Under the pieces are notes generated by a model that saw only the letters and a list, made by a program, of their open reading frames with translations, was not told the DNA's origin and searched no databases. Made by a program: the position numbers and the translations under genes. Shown piece by piece: positions 7,908 through 15,798 of a DNA stretch of 64,000 nt. The stretch is from the NCBI RefSeq assembly GCF_900099645.1, contig NZ_FMTL01000002.1, forward strand, positions 746,334-810,333, in the 5' to 3' direction. Numbering within the stretch: position 1 is the stretch's first letter; each line of letters opens with the position of its first letter. The DNA is from Pseudomonas peli (GTDB lineage: Bacteria; Pseudomonadota; Gammaproteobacteria; Pseudomonadales; Pseudomonadaceae).

Positions 7908-7946
7908 AAAAAGCCCGCGCAGCTAAGCAGTTGCGCGGGCTTTTTT
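7908..7946 (+). terminator. Rho-independent terminator after the spermidine-synthase-like gene
   Basis: An 11-bp stem, AAGCCCGCGCA (7911-7921) with TGCGCGGGCTT (7932-7942), is preceded by an A-run and followed by T6. It begins 17 nt after the stop codon at 7891. Repeat copy 2 starts 9 bp further on. Confidence 0.92.
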
Positions 7947-7954
7947 ACGAGCTT

Positions 7955-8095
7955 AGAACCTATTCAACGCCTCGCGAGCTAGAGCCATGCAAGGCAAAAA
8001 CAGGCGAGGAAGCGGAGTGTACGAGTTGTACATGAGCATCCGAGCCTGTTTTTAACGCAGCAGGGCCGACGCGCAGCAGGCGTTGGGCAGGTTCT
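7955..8095 (+). repeat. 141-bp palindromic dispersed repeat, copy 2
   Basis: Terminal inverted repeats AGAACCTATTCAACGCCT and the reverse complement of AGAACCTGCCCAACGCCT. The inner stem is AAAAACAGGC (7996-8005) with GCCTGTTTTT (8044-8053), and the apical hairpin is TGTAC (8018-8022) with GTACA (8028-8032). Terminal bases that differ from copies 1 and 3 (ACGCCT against ACGATCT) are changed on both arms, so pairing is kept. Its last base is also the last base of the TAA stop of the SMP-30-like gene on the minus strand. Confidence 0.85.
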
Positions 8096-9156
8096 TAGCG
8101 GATTTTCAGCTTACCGATCCGATCATTATCCAGGCTGCCAAAGTACAGGTAGTCGCCCACCGGTTTGACCGAGGTGATCATGCGCAGGTGGGTGCCGCTG
8201 GTGTCGTGCAGGCTCTGGGTGATTTCGCCTTGTTCATTGAGGGCGATGGCAAAGCCGTAAGGCACGGCCTTGGGCCAGAAGGCGCGTGGCAGTTTGGCTA
8301 ACTGTGATTTCGCCCAGGGCGAGCGGTGCAGCATGTCGGCGTCGGCTTTGCGTGGGGTTGGCAGGGCCACCCAGAAGGTGCCATTGCGGTCGCCCTGCAG
8401 GTTGTCTGGCAGGCCCGGCAGGTTGTCGATAAAGATGTCGTGGGTGCCGGCCTTCTCGCCGCTCAGCCAGTAACGGGTGATGCGGTAGCGGTAGGTTTCG
8501 TTAACCAGCACGAAGTCTTCATTGGCCGACAGCGCCACGCCGTTGGCGAAGTACAGGTCCTTGAGCAACACCTTGGTTTCGCCAGTAGCCGGGTTGTAGC
8601 TGAGCAGGCGGCCGTGTGGGCGGGCTTCGAGCAGGTCGAGCAGATAGTCGGGCTGTTCGAAACGCTGGCTGGCATCGCTGAAGTAGATGGTGCCGTCGCG
8701 AGCGATATCCAGATCGTCGGTGAACTTGAAGGCTACGCCTTCGGCTTCGGTGGTCAGTACCTTGATCTGGCCCTGGGCGTCGATGCTCAGCAAGCCCTTG
8801 TAGGCGTCGGCGACGATCAGGTTGCCGGCGGCGTCAAAGTCCATACCCAGTGGGCGGCCCTTGGTGTCGACAAAGGTTTCCACGCTGCCATCGGCCTTGA
8901 TCCGCACTATCTTGCCGTCATGCAGGCCGGAGTACACCAGGCCCTGGGCATCCACGGCGGTGTCTTCCGGGCCATGCACCTGGCCGCGGCCGAGCAGTTC
9001 GGCCTTCATCAGCGTGTCGTTGGGTTCCAGTACGCCGGTCATCGGCGGGATGGCCGGGGCTTCCCAGGCCAGTGGATCAATCGGGCTGGGTGTGACGGCG
9101 AGGTAGATCGCCGCCGCAGCAATCAAGGCCACAAGCAGGCCAAGCAGTTTCTTCAT
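8095..9156 (-). CDS. Membrane-anchored SMP-30/strictosidine synthase-like beta-propeller protein
   Basis: A 353-aa protein. An N-terminal signal anchor (about residues 3-24, MKKLLGLLVALIAAAAIYL) is followed by a six-bladed propeller of the SMP-30/gluconolactonase and strictosidine synthase type, with repeats such as GPEDTAVDAQGLVYSG, GRPLGMDFDAAGNLIVAD and the str_synth region ANGVALSANEDFVLVNET. It probably acts in the periplasm, perhaps as a lactonase or esterase; the substrate is unknown. The start at 9156 has AGGGA upstream; a longer frame to 9279 lacks support. The stop codon sits exactly at the edge of repeat copy 2, so its last codons may have been altered by the element. Confidence 0.78.
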   Translation of the reverse strand: MKKLLGLLVALIAAAAIYLAVTPSPIDPLAWEAPAIPPMTGVLEPNDTLMKAELLGRGQVHGPEDTAVDAQGLVYSGLHDGKIVRIKADGSVETFVDTKGRPLGMDFDAAGNLIVADAYKGLLSIDAQGQIKVLTTEAEGVAFKFTDDLDIARDGTIYFSDASQRFEQPDYLLDLLEARPHGRLLSYNPATGETKVLLKDLYFANGVALSANEDFVLVNETYRYRITRYWLSGEKAGTHDIFIDNLPGLPDNLQGDRNGTFWVALPTPRKADADMLHRSPWAKSQLAKLPRAFWPKAVPYGFAIALNEQGEITQSLHDTSGTHLRMITSVKPVGDYLYFGSLDNDRIGKLKIR

Positions 9157-9313
9157 TGTTTTTATTCCCTGTGATGAAGGTAAGCAGATGCAAGCGCCGG
9201 CCAGATTACAGGGTTCATTCGCATCTGTGATGCCCCGGGGGTAAATGGCCGGCAAATGCCCGGCACAGTGCCTGGGCATATATACTGCGCGGCATTCTTG
9301 ATGGGAGAGCTGT

Positions 9314-10447
9314 GTGGCGATTGATATTCAGTGGATTGGTGATAACGCCAGCCTGGCGCAGCATTGTGCAACCTGGCGCACGCTGGCGTTTGTGGCGGTT
9401 GATACCGAGTTTATGCGGGTCGACACCTTTTACCCGATTGCCGGCCTGCTGCAGGTCAGCGAGGGCGAGCGGGCTTACCTGATCGATCCACTGCTGATAA
9501 GCGACTGGGCGCCCTTTGCCGATCTGTTGCAGGACCCTGCCGTGGTCAAGGTGCTGCATGCCTGCAGCGAGGACCTGGAAGTCTTTCTGCGCCTGACCGG
9601 CAGCCTGCCTACGCCGCTGTTCGACACCCAACTGGCGGCTGGCTACCTCAACTTGGGTTTCTCCATGGGCTATTCGCGCCTGGTGCAGGCGGTGCTGAAT
9701 ATCGAACTGCCCAAGGGCGAGACCCGCTCTGACTGGCTGCAGCGGCCGTTGTCGGCCACTCAGGTCAGCTATGCGGCCGAAGACGTGCTGCACCTCGCCG
9801 AGGTGTATGCGCATCTCAAGGCGCAGCTGTCTGCCGAGAAATACGCCTGGGTGCTGGAAGATGGCGCCGAGCTGGTCAGCAACCTCAAGCGCGAAGTCGA
9901 TCCCGAGCTGGCCTACCGCGAAGCCAAGCTGGCCTGGAAACTCAACCGGCAGCAGTTAGCCGTGCTGAAAGCGCTGTGCACCTGGCGTGAAGAGCAGGCG
10001 CGCAAACGCAACCAGCCGCGTAACCGGATTATCCGTGAGCATTCGTTGTGGCCACTGGCGCGCACCCAGCCGGATAACCTGGTGGCGCTTGCGCGGATCG
10101 AGGACATGCACCCGAAAACTGTGCGTCAGGACGGCGACTTTATTCTGCAATTGATCCAGCAAGCCGCCGCAACCCCGCCTGAGATGTGGCCCGAAGCGTT
10201 GCCTGAGCCCTTGCCGCTTGAGGCCGCGTCGCTGCTGAAAAAGCTGCGTGCCATTGGTCAACGTGAAGGCGAGCGCCTGAACATCGCCCCGGAGCTGATG
10301 TTGCGCAAGAAAACCCTCGAAGCCTTGCTGAAAACCGGCTATCCCAAAGGGCCTTATCAGCTGCCGGAGTCGCTGCGCGGCTGGCGGCGTGAATTGATGG
10401 GTCAGGCGCTGCTTGATTGCCTGGCTGCAACCGGAGAGTCCGCGTGA
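9314..10447 (+). CDS. rnd: Ribonuclease D
   Basis: A 377-aa 3'-5' exoribonuclease that trims tRNA and other stable RNA precursors. It is a DEDDy exonuclease: D30 and E32 (VAVDTEF), D87 ([10 protein letters not shown]), Y153 and D157 (SYAAEDVLH). An HRDC domain follows at about residues 210-290 ([20 protein letters not shown]). The start is GTG, with GGGAGAG just upstream. The stop overlaps the start of ycgL (GTGA), so the two are translationally coupled. The length matches the E. coli enzyme (375 aa). Confidence 0.95.
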   Translation: MAIDIQWIGDNASLAQHCATWRTLAFVAVDTEFMRVDTFYPIAGLLQVSEGERAYLIDPLLISDWAPFADLLQDPAVVKVLHACSEDLEVFLRLTGSLPTPLFDTQLAAGYLNLGFSMGYSRLVQAVLNIELPKGETRSDWLQRPLSATQVSYAAEDVLHLAEVYAHLKAQLSAEKYAWVLEDGAELVSNLKREVDPELAYREAKLAWKLNRQQLAVLKALCTWREEQARKRNQPRNRIIREHSLWPLARTQPDNLVALARIEDMHPKTVRQDGDFILQLIQQAAATPPEMWPEALPEPLPLEAASLLKKLRAIGQREGERLNIAPELMLRKKTLEALLKTGYPKGPYQLPESLRGWRRELMGQALLDCLAATGESA

Positions 10448-10737
10448 AACGTATCTGCTCAATCTATAAAAGCCCGCGCAAGAATGAGATGTACCTCTAT
10501 GTGCTGCGCAGCGATGGCCTCAAGCGCGTGCCGGAAAACCTGCTGCTGGCTTTCGGCCCTCCAGCCCTGGCCTTTGAGATGGTGCTGACGCCTGAGCGCG
10601 TTCTGGCCCGCGAAGACATCCACAAGGTGCTGGCCAACCTCGACGAGCAGGGCTACCACCTGCAGATGCCGCCGCCGGAAGACGAATATATCGAGCATCT
10701 GCCCGATGAGTTGTTGCGCCGTAACGACCCAATGTAA
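10444..10737 (+). CDS. YcgL domain protein
   Basis: A 97-aa member of the YcgL (DUF709) family, small proteins found next to rnd in many gammaproteobacteria; function unknown. Family features include [19 protein letters not shown] at the N-terminus and [13 protein letters not shown] near the C-terminus. The GTG start at 10444 overlaps the rnd stop (GTGA). A longer frame from 10417 would lie inside rnd and lose the conserved N-terminus. The coupling suggests a role in RNA processing or turnover, which is inference. Confidence 0.9.
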   Translation: MKRICSIYKSPRKNEMYLYVLRSDGLKRVPENLLLAFGPPALAFEMVLTPERVLAREDIHKVLANLDEQGYHLQMPPPEDEYIEHLPDELLRRNDPM

Positions 10738-10742
10738 CCGCC

Positions 10743-11699
10743 ATGCCCGCCACTGCGAATGCCCCACTGCGTGTATTGATTGCCGAAGCCGAACACGGCC
10801 TGTATGCCGAGTTGCTGCGCCAGCAGGCACCTGAGCTTGAGTTGTGCAGCAGTGATCAGCCGGCCGAGTTGGCCGAATACGCCGCGAGCTGCCCGCTATG
10901 GCTGGGCCAGCCGGATCTGCTCTTGCCTTTGCTGCGTCAGGGCAGCAGGCCGCAGTGGCTGCAATCGACCTGGGCGGGCATCACGCCGCTGCTCGCCAAG
11001 GACTTGCCAACGGATTACGCGTTAACCCGTGCCGTGGGCATCTTTGGGCAGGTGATGGCCGAGTATGTGCTGTGCCATCTGCTAGCCCATGAGCGCCAAC
11101 TGTTTGCTGCACTGGCCTCTCAGGTTGAGCAGCGCTGGGACAATCGTCTGCCGCGCAGCCTGGTCGGGCGCAAGGTGCTGATCGTCGGCAGCGGTGATAT
11201 CGGCCTGAGCGTGGCGCAGTTTCTGGCGCCGTTCGGTATCGAGCTACTGGGCATCGCCAGCAGTCCGCGCAATCTGCCGCCGTTCCGTCAGGTGGTCGGG
11301 CTCGACGAGCTGCCGCGCCTGGTGGGTGAGGCCGATTACCTGATCAACCTGCTGCCGGATACACCGAATACTCGCGATATTTATGACGTCGCGCTGTTCG
11401 CCGCCTGCAAGCCCAGCGCGCTATTTATCAATGCCGGGCGCGGTGTCGCGGTGGTCGATCATGCGCTGGTGAATGCGTTGAAACAGGGGCAACTGGCCGG
11501 CGCGGTGATTGATGTGTGCCGTGAGGAGCCTTTGCCCGCTGGCCATCCATTCTGGGATGCGCCGCGTCTGCTGCTTACCGGACATAGCTCGGCGCCGACT
11601 GATCCTCATCTATTGGTGAAGTTGTTTGTCGATAACCTGGCGCGCTGGAAGGCCGGTCATGCACTGCGCGGGCACGTGGACTTTGTTCGTGGTTATTGA
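10743..11699 (+). CDS. D-2-hydroxyacid dehydrogenase (glyoxylate/hydroxypyruvate reductase type)
   Basis: A 318-aa NAD(P)H-dependent dehydrogenase. The Rossmann motif VGSGDIG is at about residue 144, the catalytic Arg is in INAGRGVAVVD, the catalytic Glu is in CREEPLP, and the catalytic His is in LTGHSSAP. Members reduce glyoxylate, hydroxypyruvate or other 2-ketoacids. The exact substrate cannot be read here. It starts 5 nt after ycgL, probably in the same operon. Repeat copy 3 begins 7 bp after its stop. Confidence 0.85.
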   Translation: MPATANAPLRVLIAEAEHGLYAELLRQQAPELELCSSDQPAELAEYAASCPLWLGQPDLLLPLLRQGSRPQWLQSTWAGITPLLAKDLPTDYALTRAVGIFGQVMAEYVLCHLLAHERQLFAALASQVEQRWDNRLPRSLVGRKVLIVGSGDIGLSVAQFLAPFGIELLGIASSPRNLPPFRQVVGLDELPRLVGEADYLINLLPDTPNTRDIYDVALFAACKPSALFINAGRGVAVVDHALVNALKQGQLAGAVIDVCREEPLPAGHPFWDAPRLLLTGHSSAPTDPHLLVKLFVDNLARWKAGHALRGHVDFVRGY

Positions 11700-11706
11700 A
11701 GTTTCT

Positions 11707-11847
11707 AGAATCTGTTTACGATCTCGCGAGCTAGAGTCATGCAAGGCAAAAACAGGCGAGGAAGCGGAGTGTACTTTTGTACATGAGCATTCCGAGCCTG
11801 TTTTTAACGCCGCAGGGCCGACGCGCAGCAGATCGTAAATAGGTTCT
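11707..11847 (+). repeat. 141-bp palindromic dispersed repeat, copy 3
   Basis: Terminal inverted repeats AGAATCTGTTTACGATCT and the reverse complement of AGAACCTATTTACGATCT. The interior is almost identical to copy 1 (inverted) and close to copy 2, with the same AAAAACAGGC/GCCTGTTTTT stem and TGTAC-TTTT-GTACA tip. It sits directly after a stop codon and before the ycgN-type gene, where it could act as a terminator or mRNA-end structure. Confidence 0.85.
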
Positions 11848-11932
11848 CAGGACCATTCGGCTCGCCGCCCTTGGCCGCTGTTGCCCCAGCCGCTAGACTG
11901 CCGGCCTTTTCACCCCTCACCGTACCCTCGCC

Positions 11933-12382
11933 ATGGCCGCCAAAGTCGAACCCTTCTGGAAACGTAAAACCCTCGAACAGCTGGATCAGGACGAGTGGGA
12001 ATCGCTGTGCGATGGCTGCGGCCTGTGCTGCCTGCAAAAACTCGAGGATGAGGACGATGGCAGCGTGTATTACACGCGCATCGCCTGCAAACTGCTGGAT
12101 CTGAAGACCTGCCGCTGCACCGACTACAGCAACCGGCGCAAATTCGTTGCGGACTGCATCCAGCTCACCCCGGCCCAGGCTGACCAGTTCCAGTGGCTGC
12201 CGCCGACCTGCGCCTATCGCTTAGTTAGCGAAGGCAAGGATCTGCTGCTGTGGCACCACCTGGTCTGCGGCGACCCGGAGCAGGTGCACAAACAGCGGAT
12301 TTCCCAGGCTGGGCGCATGCTCAGCGAGAACAGCGTGGCCGAGGACGAGTGGGAAGACCACATGATTTTCCGCGCTGGCTGA
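11933..12382 (+). CDS. YcgN family cysteine-cluster protein (UPF0260)
   Basis: A 149-aa protein with the cluster [12 protein letters not shown] near residue 24 and further Cys at IACKLLD, TCRCTDY, ADCIQL, PTCAY and VCGDP, which is the zinc/iron-chelating YkgJ/YcgN pattern. No enzymatic role is established. It begins [17 protein letters not shown], typical of the family, which fixes the start; the ribosome binding site is weak. It usually lies near rnd and ycgL in pseudomonads, as here. Confidence 0.88.
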   Translation: MAAKVEPFWKRKTLEQLDQDEWESLCDGCGLCCLQKLEDEDDGSVYYTRIACKLLDLKTCRCTDYSNRRKFVADCIQLTPAQADQFQWLPPTCAYRLVSEGKDLLLWHHLVCGDPEQVHKQRISQAGRMLSENSVAEDEWEDHMIFRAG

Positions 12383-12446
12383 ACCTCGCCGGTAAATGTC
12401 AGCCTAAACTCGCCTGAATCAATGATTTGCACTGTGGAGCTTTGCC

Positions 12447-13673
12447 ATGTTGATGCGCCGTTTGCTGCTGTCCGTTGTTCTGCTGAGCCTGAGCACGCCA
12501 CTCTGGGCAAAGAAGGTCGATCTGGATTATCGCGTGCGCTTTCTGCCAGACACTGAGCAGGCCGAGGTCAGCCTGACCTTGGAAGACGGCGCGCAGGTGA
12601 TCAGTCTGGCCTTCAACCTTGGTGAGCAGGGTGCCTACAGCGATTTCAAGGCCGATGGCCAGTGGACGCAAAACAGCCCTGAGGTGGGCACCTGGCAGCC
12701 GGGAAAAGGCAAGTCGACCCTGAGCTACCGTGTGCGCATCAATAACGAGCGCAGCCCGGATCGGTTTGATGCGCGGATCACCCCGGACTGGGCGTTGCTG
12801 CGGGGCGATGACCTGGTGCCGGCGGTCAAGCTGCGCCAGGAAGATAAAACCGAGCTGGTCTCGCGCCTGCAATTCGACCTGCCCAAGGGCTGGAAGAGCG
12901 TCGAAACCGGCTGGCCGCGCATCGGCAAGAACAAATTCCGCATCGACAACCCTCAGCGCAAGTTCGATCGCCCGACTGGCTGGATGGTGGCCGGTAAGGT
13001 CGGCACGCGCCGCGCCAAATTGGGTGAAACCGATGTAGCTATCGCCGCGCCAGTGGGCGAGGGCATGCGCCGCATGGAAGTTATGACCCTGCTGACCTTT
13101 ATCTGGCCGCATGCTCAGGACGTGTTCCCGCGCGACCCGGCCAAATTGCTGATTGTCGGCGCCGGTGACCCGATGTGGCGCGGTGGCCTGTCGGCAGCCA
13201 ACTCCTACTACATGCACACGGACCGTCCATTGGTCAGTGAGAACGGCACCAGTTCTCTGGTGCATGAGCTGGTGCATGTGTTCAGCCGGATTCGCGCCCG
13301 TGATCGCAGTGACTGGATCACCGAAGGCCTGGCGGAGTATTACGCCATTGAGCTGATGCGCCGCGCCGGCGGCCTCAGCGAGGAGCGTTATCAGAAAATC
13401 CGCGAGCAGCTGATTCGCTGGAGCAAGCCGGTGGACAGCCTGCGCACCAACAACTCCAGCGGCCCGGTCACCGCCCGCGCGGTGTTGCTGCTGCAGGAAC
13501 TGGATCGGGAAATCCGCCAGGCCACCAAAGGCACCACCCAGCCACGTTCGCTGGATGACGTGACCCGCGGCCTGATGCGCCTCGACAAAGCCAGTACCAA
13601 AGACTTTATCGAGATCAGCGAGAACGTCATGGGTAGCGCCTCGAAGACGCTGGACAACAAGCTGTTGCGCTAG
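12447..13673 (+). CDS. Predicted secreted zinc metalloprotease (gluzincin, M61/M1-like)
   Basis: A 408-aa protein with a signal peptide (about residues 1-21, ending LWAKK). The N-terminal part (25-200) is beta-rich, as in M61 peptidases. The zinc site is HELVH at residues 273-277, with a probable third ligand E293 in WITEGLAEYYA, giving an HExxH-x15-E arrangement. The remainder is helical. It should act in the periplasm or outside the cell as an aminopeptidase-like enzyme. Conserved Pseudomonas homologues are mostly called hypothetical. GGAG precedes the start. Confidence 0.75.
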   Translation: MLMRRLLLSVVLLSLSTPLWAKKVDLDYRVRFLPDTEQAEVSLTLEDGAQVISLAFNLGEQGAYSDFKADGQWTQNSPEVGTWQPGKGKSTLSYRVRINNERSPDRFDARITPDWALLRGDDLVPAVKLRQEDKTELVSRLQFDLPKGWKSVETGWPRIGKNKFRIDNPQRKFDRPTGWMVAGKVGTRRAKLGETDVAIAAPVGEGMRRMEVMTLLTFIWPHAQDVFPRDPAKLLIVGAGDPMWRGGLSAANSYYMHTDRPLVSENGTSSLVHELVHVFSRIRARDRSDWITEGLAEYYAIELMRRAGGLSEERYQKIREQLIRWSKPVDSLRTNNSSGPVTARAVLLLQELDREIRQATKGTTQPRSLDDVTRGLMRLDKASTKDFIEISENVMGSASKTLDNKLLR

Positions 13674-13691
13674 CCCACGCCCTGAGTAAGC

Positions 13692-14576
13692 ATGCGCAGC
13701 CTACCGTCCCTCACCGCCTTGCGCACCTTCGAGTGCGCCGCCCGGCACTCCCACTTCGGCCGGGCGGCGGCCGAGCTGTGCGTTACTGACAGCGCAGTCA
13801 GCCATCAGATTCGCCAGCTGGAAGAACAACTCGGCACGCCGCTGTTTACCCGCGAAGGTCGCCAAGTCGTACCGACGCCAGCCGCACGGCGTTTGCTGCA
13901 GCGCTTGCAGCAGGCTTTCGAACTGATCGGTGAGGCTTGTGACGAGCTGCGCGACCCCGGCTCGCAGGCGGTGCTGCGTATCGCGGTAACGCCCGAGTTG
14001 GCGCAGAAGTGGCTGGTCAGCCGGCTGGCCGACTTCAGCGATCGCTATCCGCAGATCACCCTGCATCTGCACGAACAGCCGCTGGAAGCCAGCCTGCCGA
14101 GCCCGGATATCGATCTGGCGATTACCTACGGCACCGGTCCCGAGGATGCCAGTGCCTACTTCGTGCGACCGCTGCCTACCCTGCAGTTCTTTCCGGTGTG
14201 CAGCCCCAGCCTGTTCAACCAGGGCGGGCTCAAGCATCCGCGTGACCTGGCCCGCCATGGTCTGCTGCACGATGATCAGGACGGCAAGACCTGGACCGCC
14301 TGGCTGACCACTCATGCCGGCGATATCCAGCCGGCGCGTCATCTTTACCTGGGACATGCAGGCCTGGCGCTGGAAGCTGCGGCGCAAGGGCAGGGCGTGG
14401 CCATGGGCGACAACCTCACCGCCGCCGAAGACCTGGCCAGCGGCCGTCTGGTGCGGCCGTTCAACGCCAGTGTGGCGGCGCTGGGGCAGTATGCGCTGGT
14501 CTGTGAACGCATCCGTTTGGAGAGGCCTGCGGTGGCGCACTTCTTAGATTGGCTGGGGGATCACCTGGCTGACTGA
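13692..14576 (+). CDS. LysR-family transcriptional regulator (GcvA-like)
   Basis: A 294-aa regulator. The winged HTH lies at residues 5-65 (LTALRTFECAARHSHFGRAA, then VTDSAVSHQIRQLE), followed by a periplasmic-binding-like effector domain (about 90-290). RTFECAARH and SAVSHQIRQLE are typical of the GcvA subgroup, which often controls neighbouring amino acid or beta-lactamase genes. It is followed at 100 bp by the agmatine-deiminase-like gene on the same strand, a plausible target. The effector is unknown. Confidence 0.88.
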   Translation: MRSLPSLTALRTFECAARHSHFGRAAAELCVTDSAVSHQIRQLEEQLGTPLFTREGRQVVPTPAARRLLQRLQQAFELIGEACDELRDPGSQAVLRIAVTPELAQKWLVSRLADFSDRYPQITLHLHEQPLEASLPSPDIDLAITYGTGPEDASAYFVRPLPTLQFFPVCSPSLFNQGGLKHPRDLARHGLLHDDQDGKTWTAWLTTHAGDIQPARHLYLGHAGLALEAAAQGQGVAMGDNLTAAEDLASGRLVRPFNASVAALGQYALVCERIRLERPAVAHFLDWLGDHLAD

Positions 14577-14676
14577 TGAATTGAATTCAGCTATTCCGCA
14601 ATAATCGTCGTTGGAACCTCGGTCAAAGCGCCGCGTACTGTGTGGCCATCTTCCCCACAGGCATAAGGTGCATCCG

Positions 14677-15789
14677 ATGGCGCGTTCCCTGACTTCTCTC
14701 CCCAAAGCCGATGGCTTCCGTCTGCCCGGCGAATTCGAACCCAAGGCCGGCTGCTGGCTGGGTTGGCCGGAACGCACGGACGTGTGGCGCAACGGTGCCA
14801 AGCCGGCGCAGAAGGTCTGGGTGGATATCGTCACGGCGATTGCCAGCAGCGAGCCGGTCACCGTGTGCGCCTCTGCCAGCCAGTACGCCAACGCCCGGCG
14901 CCAGCTGCCGGCCCATGTGCGGGTGGTGGAGATGACCTGCAACGACACCTGGTTCCGCGACAGCGGCCCGGCCTTTCTGGTCAATGACGACAGCGGTGAA
15001 GTGCGCGGCGTGGATTTCGAGTTCAACGCCTATGGCGGCCTCGACGGCGGTTTGTACTACCCCTGGGACAAGGACGACCAGATCGCGCAGAAAATCCTCG
15101 AGATCGAAGGCTATGACCGCTACCGCGCACCCTTTATTGCCGAAATGGGCGGCATCCAGACCGATGGCCAGCGCACTCTGCTGACCACCGAGCAGTGCCT
15201 GCTTAACCGCAACCGTAATGCGCATCTGGGTAAGGAGGAGATGACTCGCCGACTCAGCGATTACCTCGGCGCCGAGCAGGTGATCTGGCTGCCGCGCGGC
15301 TGCAAGTTCGATGAAACAGACGGCCATATCGACGACCTGGCCTGCTTCGTCCGCCCTGGCGTGGTGGTGCAGCAGTGGACCGACGACCGTAACGATCCGC
15401 AGTGGGAAATCTACCAGGAGGCCCACGACATCCTGCGCAGCACCCGCGACGCTCGTGGCCGAGCGCTGGAAGTGCACAAGCTGCCGCAACCGCGCGTGCT
15501 GGAGTGGACGGCGGAAGAGGCCGAAGGCCTGGATCAGGATGACGCCACCCACACCCGTCAGGCCGGCACGCAGATCTGCGCCTCCTATATCAACTATTAC
15601 GCCGGCAACTCGGCCATCGTCGTGCCGCTGTTCAATGATCCCTGCGACCGTGTGGCTCAGGCCACTCTGGCCGAGCTGTTCCCCAAGCACCGGATTATCG
15701 GCATCGAGAACTCCCGGGAAATTCTGCTCGGTGGCGGCAACGTCGCCTGCATCACCATGCCGCAATACGCTGCGCCCAAACGCGCCTAG
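14677..15789 (+). CDS. Agmatine deiminase family protein, divergent
   Basis: A 370-aa guanidine-modifying (PAD-fold) hydrolase. True agmatine deiminase converts agmatine to N-carbamoylputrescine. The nucleophile C358 is present in GGGNVACIT, as are DGHIDD and NDTWFRDSGP. However, the usual NIHC reads NVAC (His to Ala), the usual EGGSIH loop reads EMGGIQ, and NDAWVRDTGP reads NDTWFRDSGP. The chemistry is probably kept, but the substrate pocket may differ. The start MARSLTSLPKADGF has AAGG upstream; the longer frame from 14611 is rejected. It is paired with the polyamine-binding protein 9 bp downstream; no aguB is present. Confidence 0.78.
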   Translation: MARSLTSLPKADGFRLPGEFEPKAGCWLGWPERTDVWRNGAKPAQKVWVDIVTAIASSEPVTVCASASQYANARRQLPAHVRVVEMTCNDTWFRDSGPAFLVNDDSGEVRGVDFEFNAYGGLDGGLYYPWDKDDQIAQKILEIEGYDRYRAPFIAEMGGIQTDGQRTLLTTEQCLLNRNRNAHLGKEEMTRRLSDYLGAEQVIWLPRGCKFDETDGHIDDLACFVRPGVVVQQWTDDRNDPQWEIYQEAHDILRSTRDARGRALEVHKLPQPRVLEWTAEEAEGLDQDDATHTRQAGTQICASYINYYAGNSAIVVPLFNDPCDRVAQATLAELFPKHRIIGIENSREILLGGGNVACITMPQYAAPKRA

Positions 15790-15798
15790 GAGGCTCTG

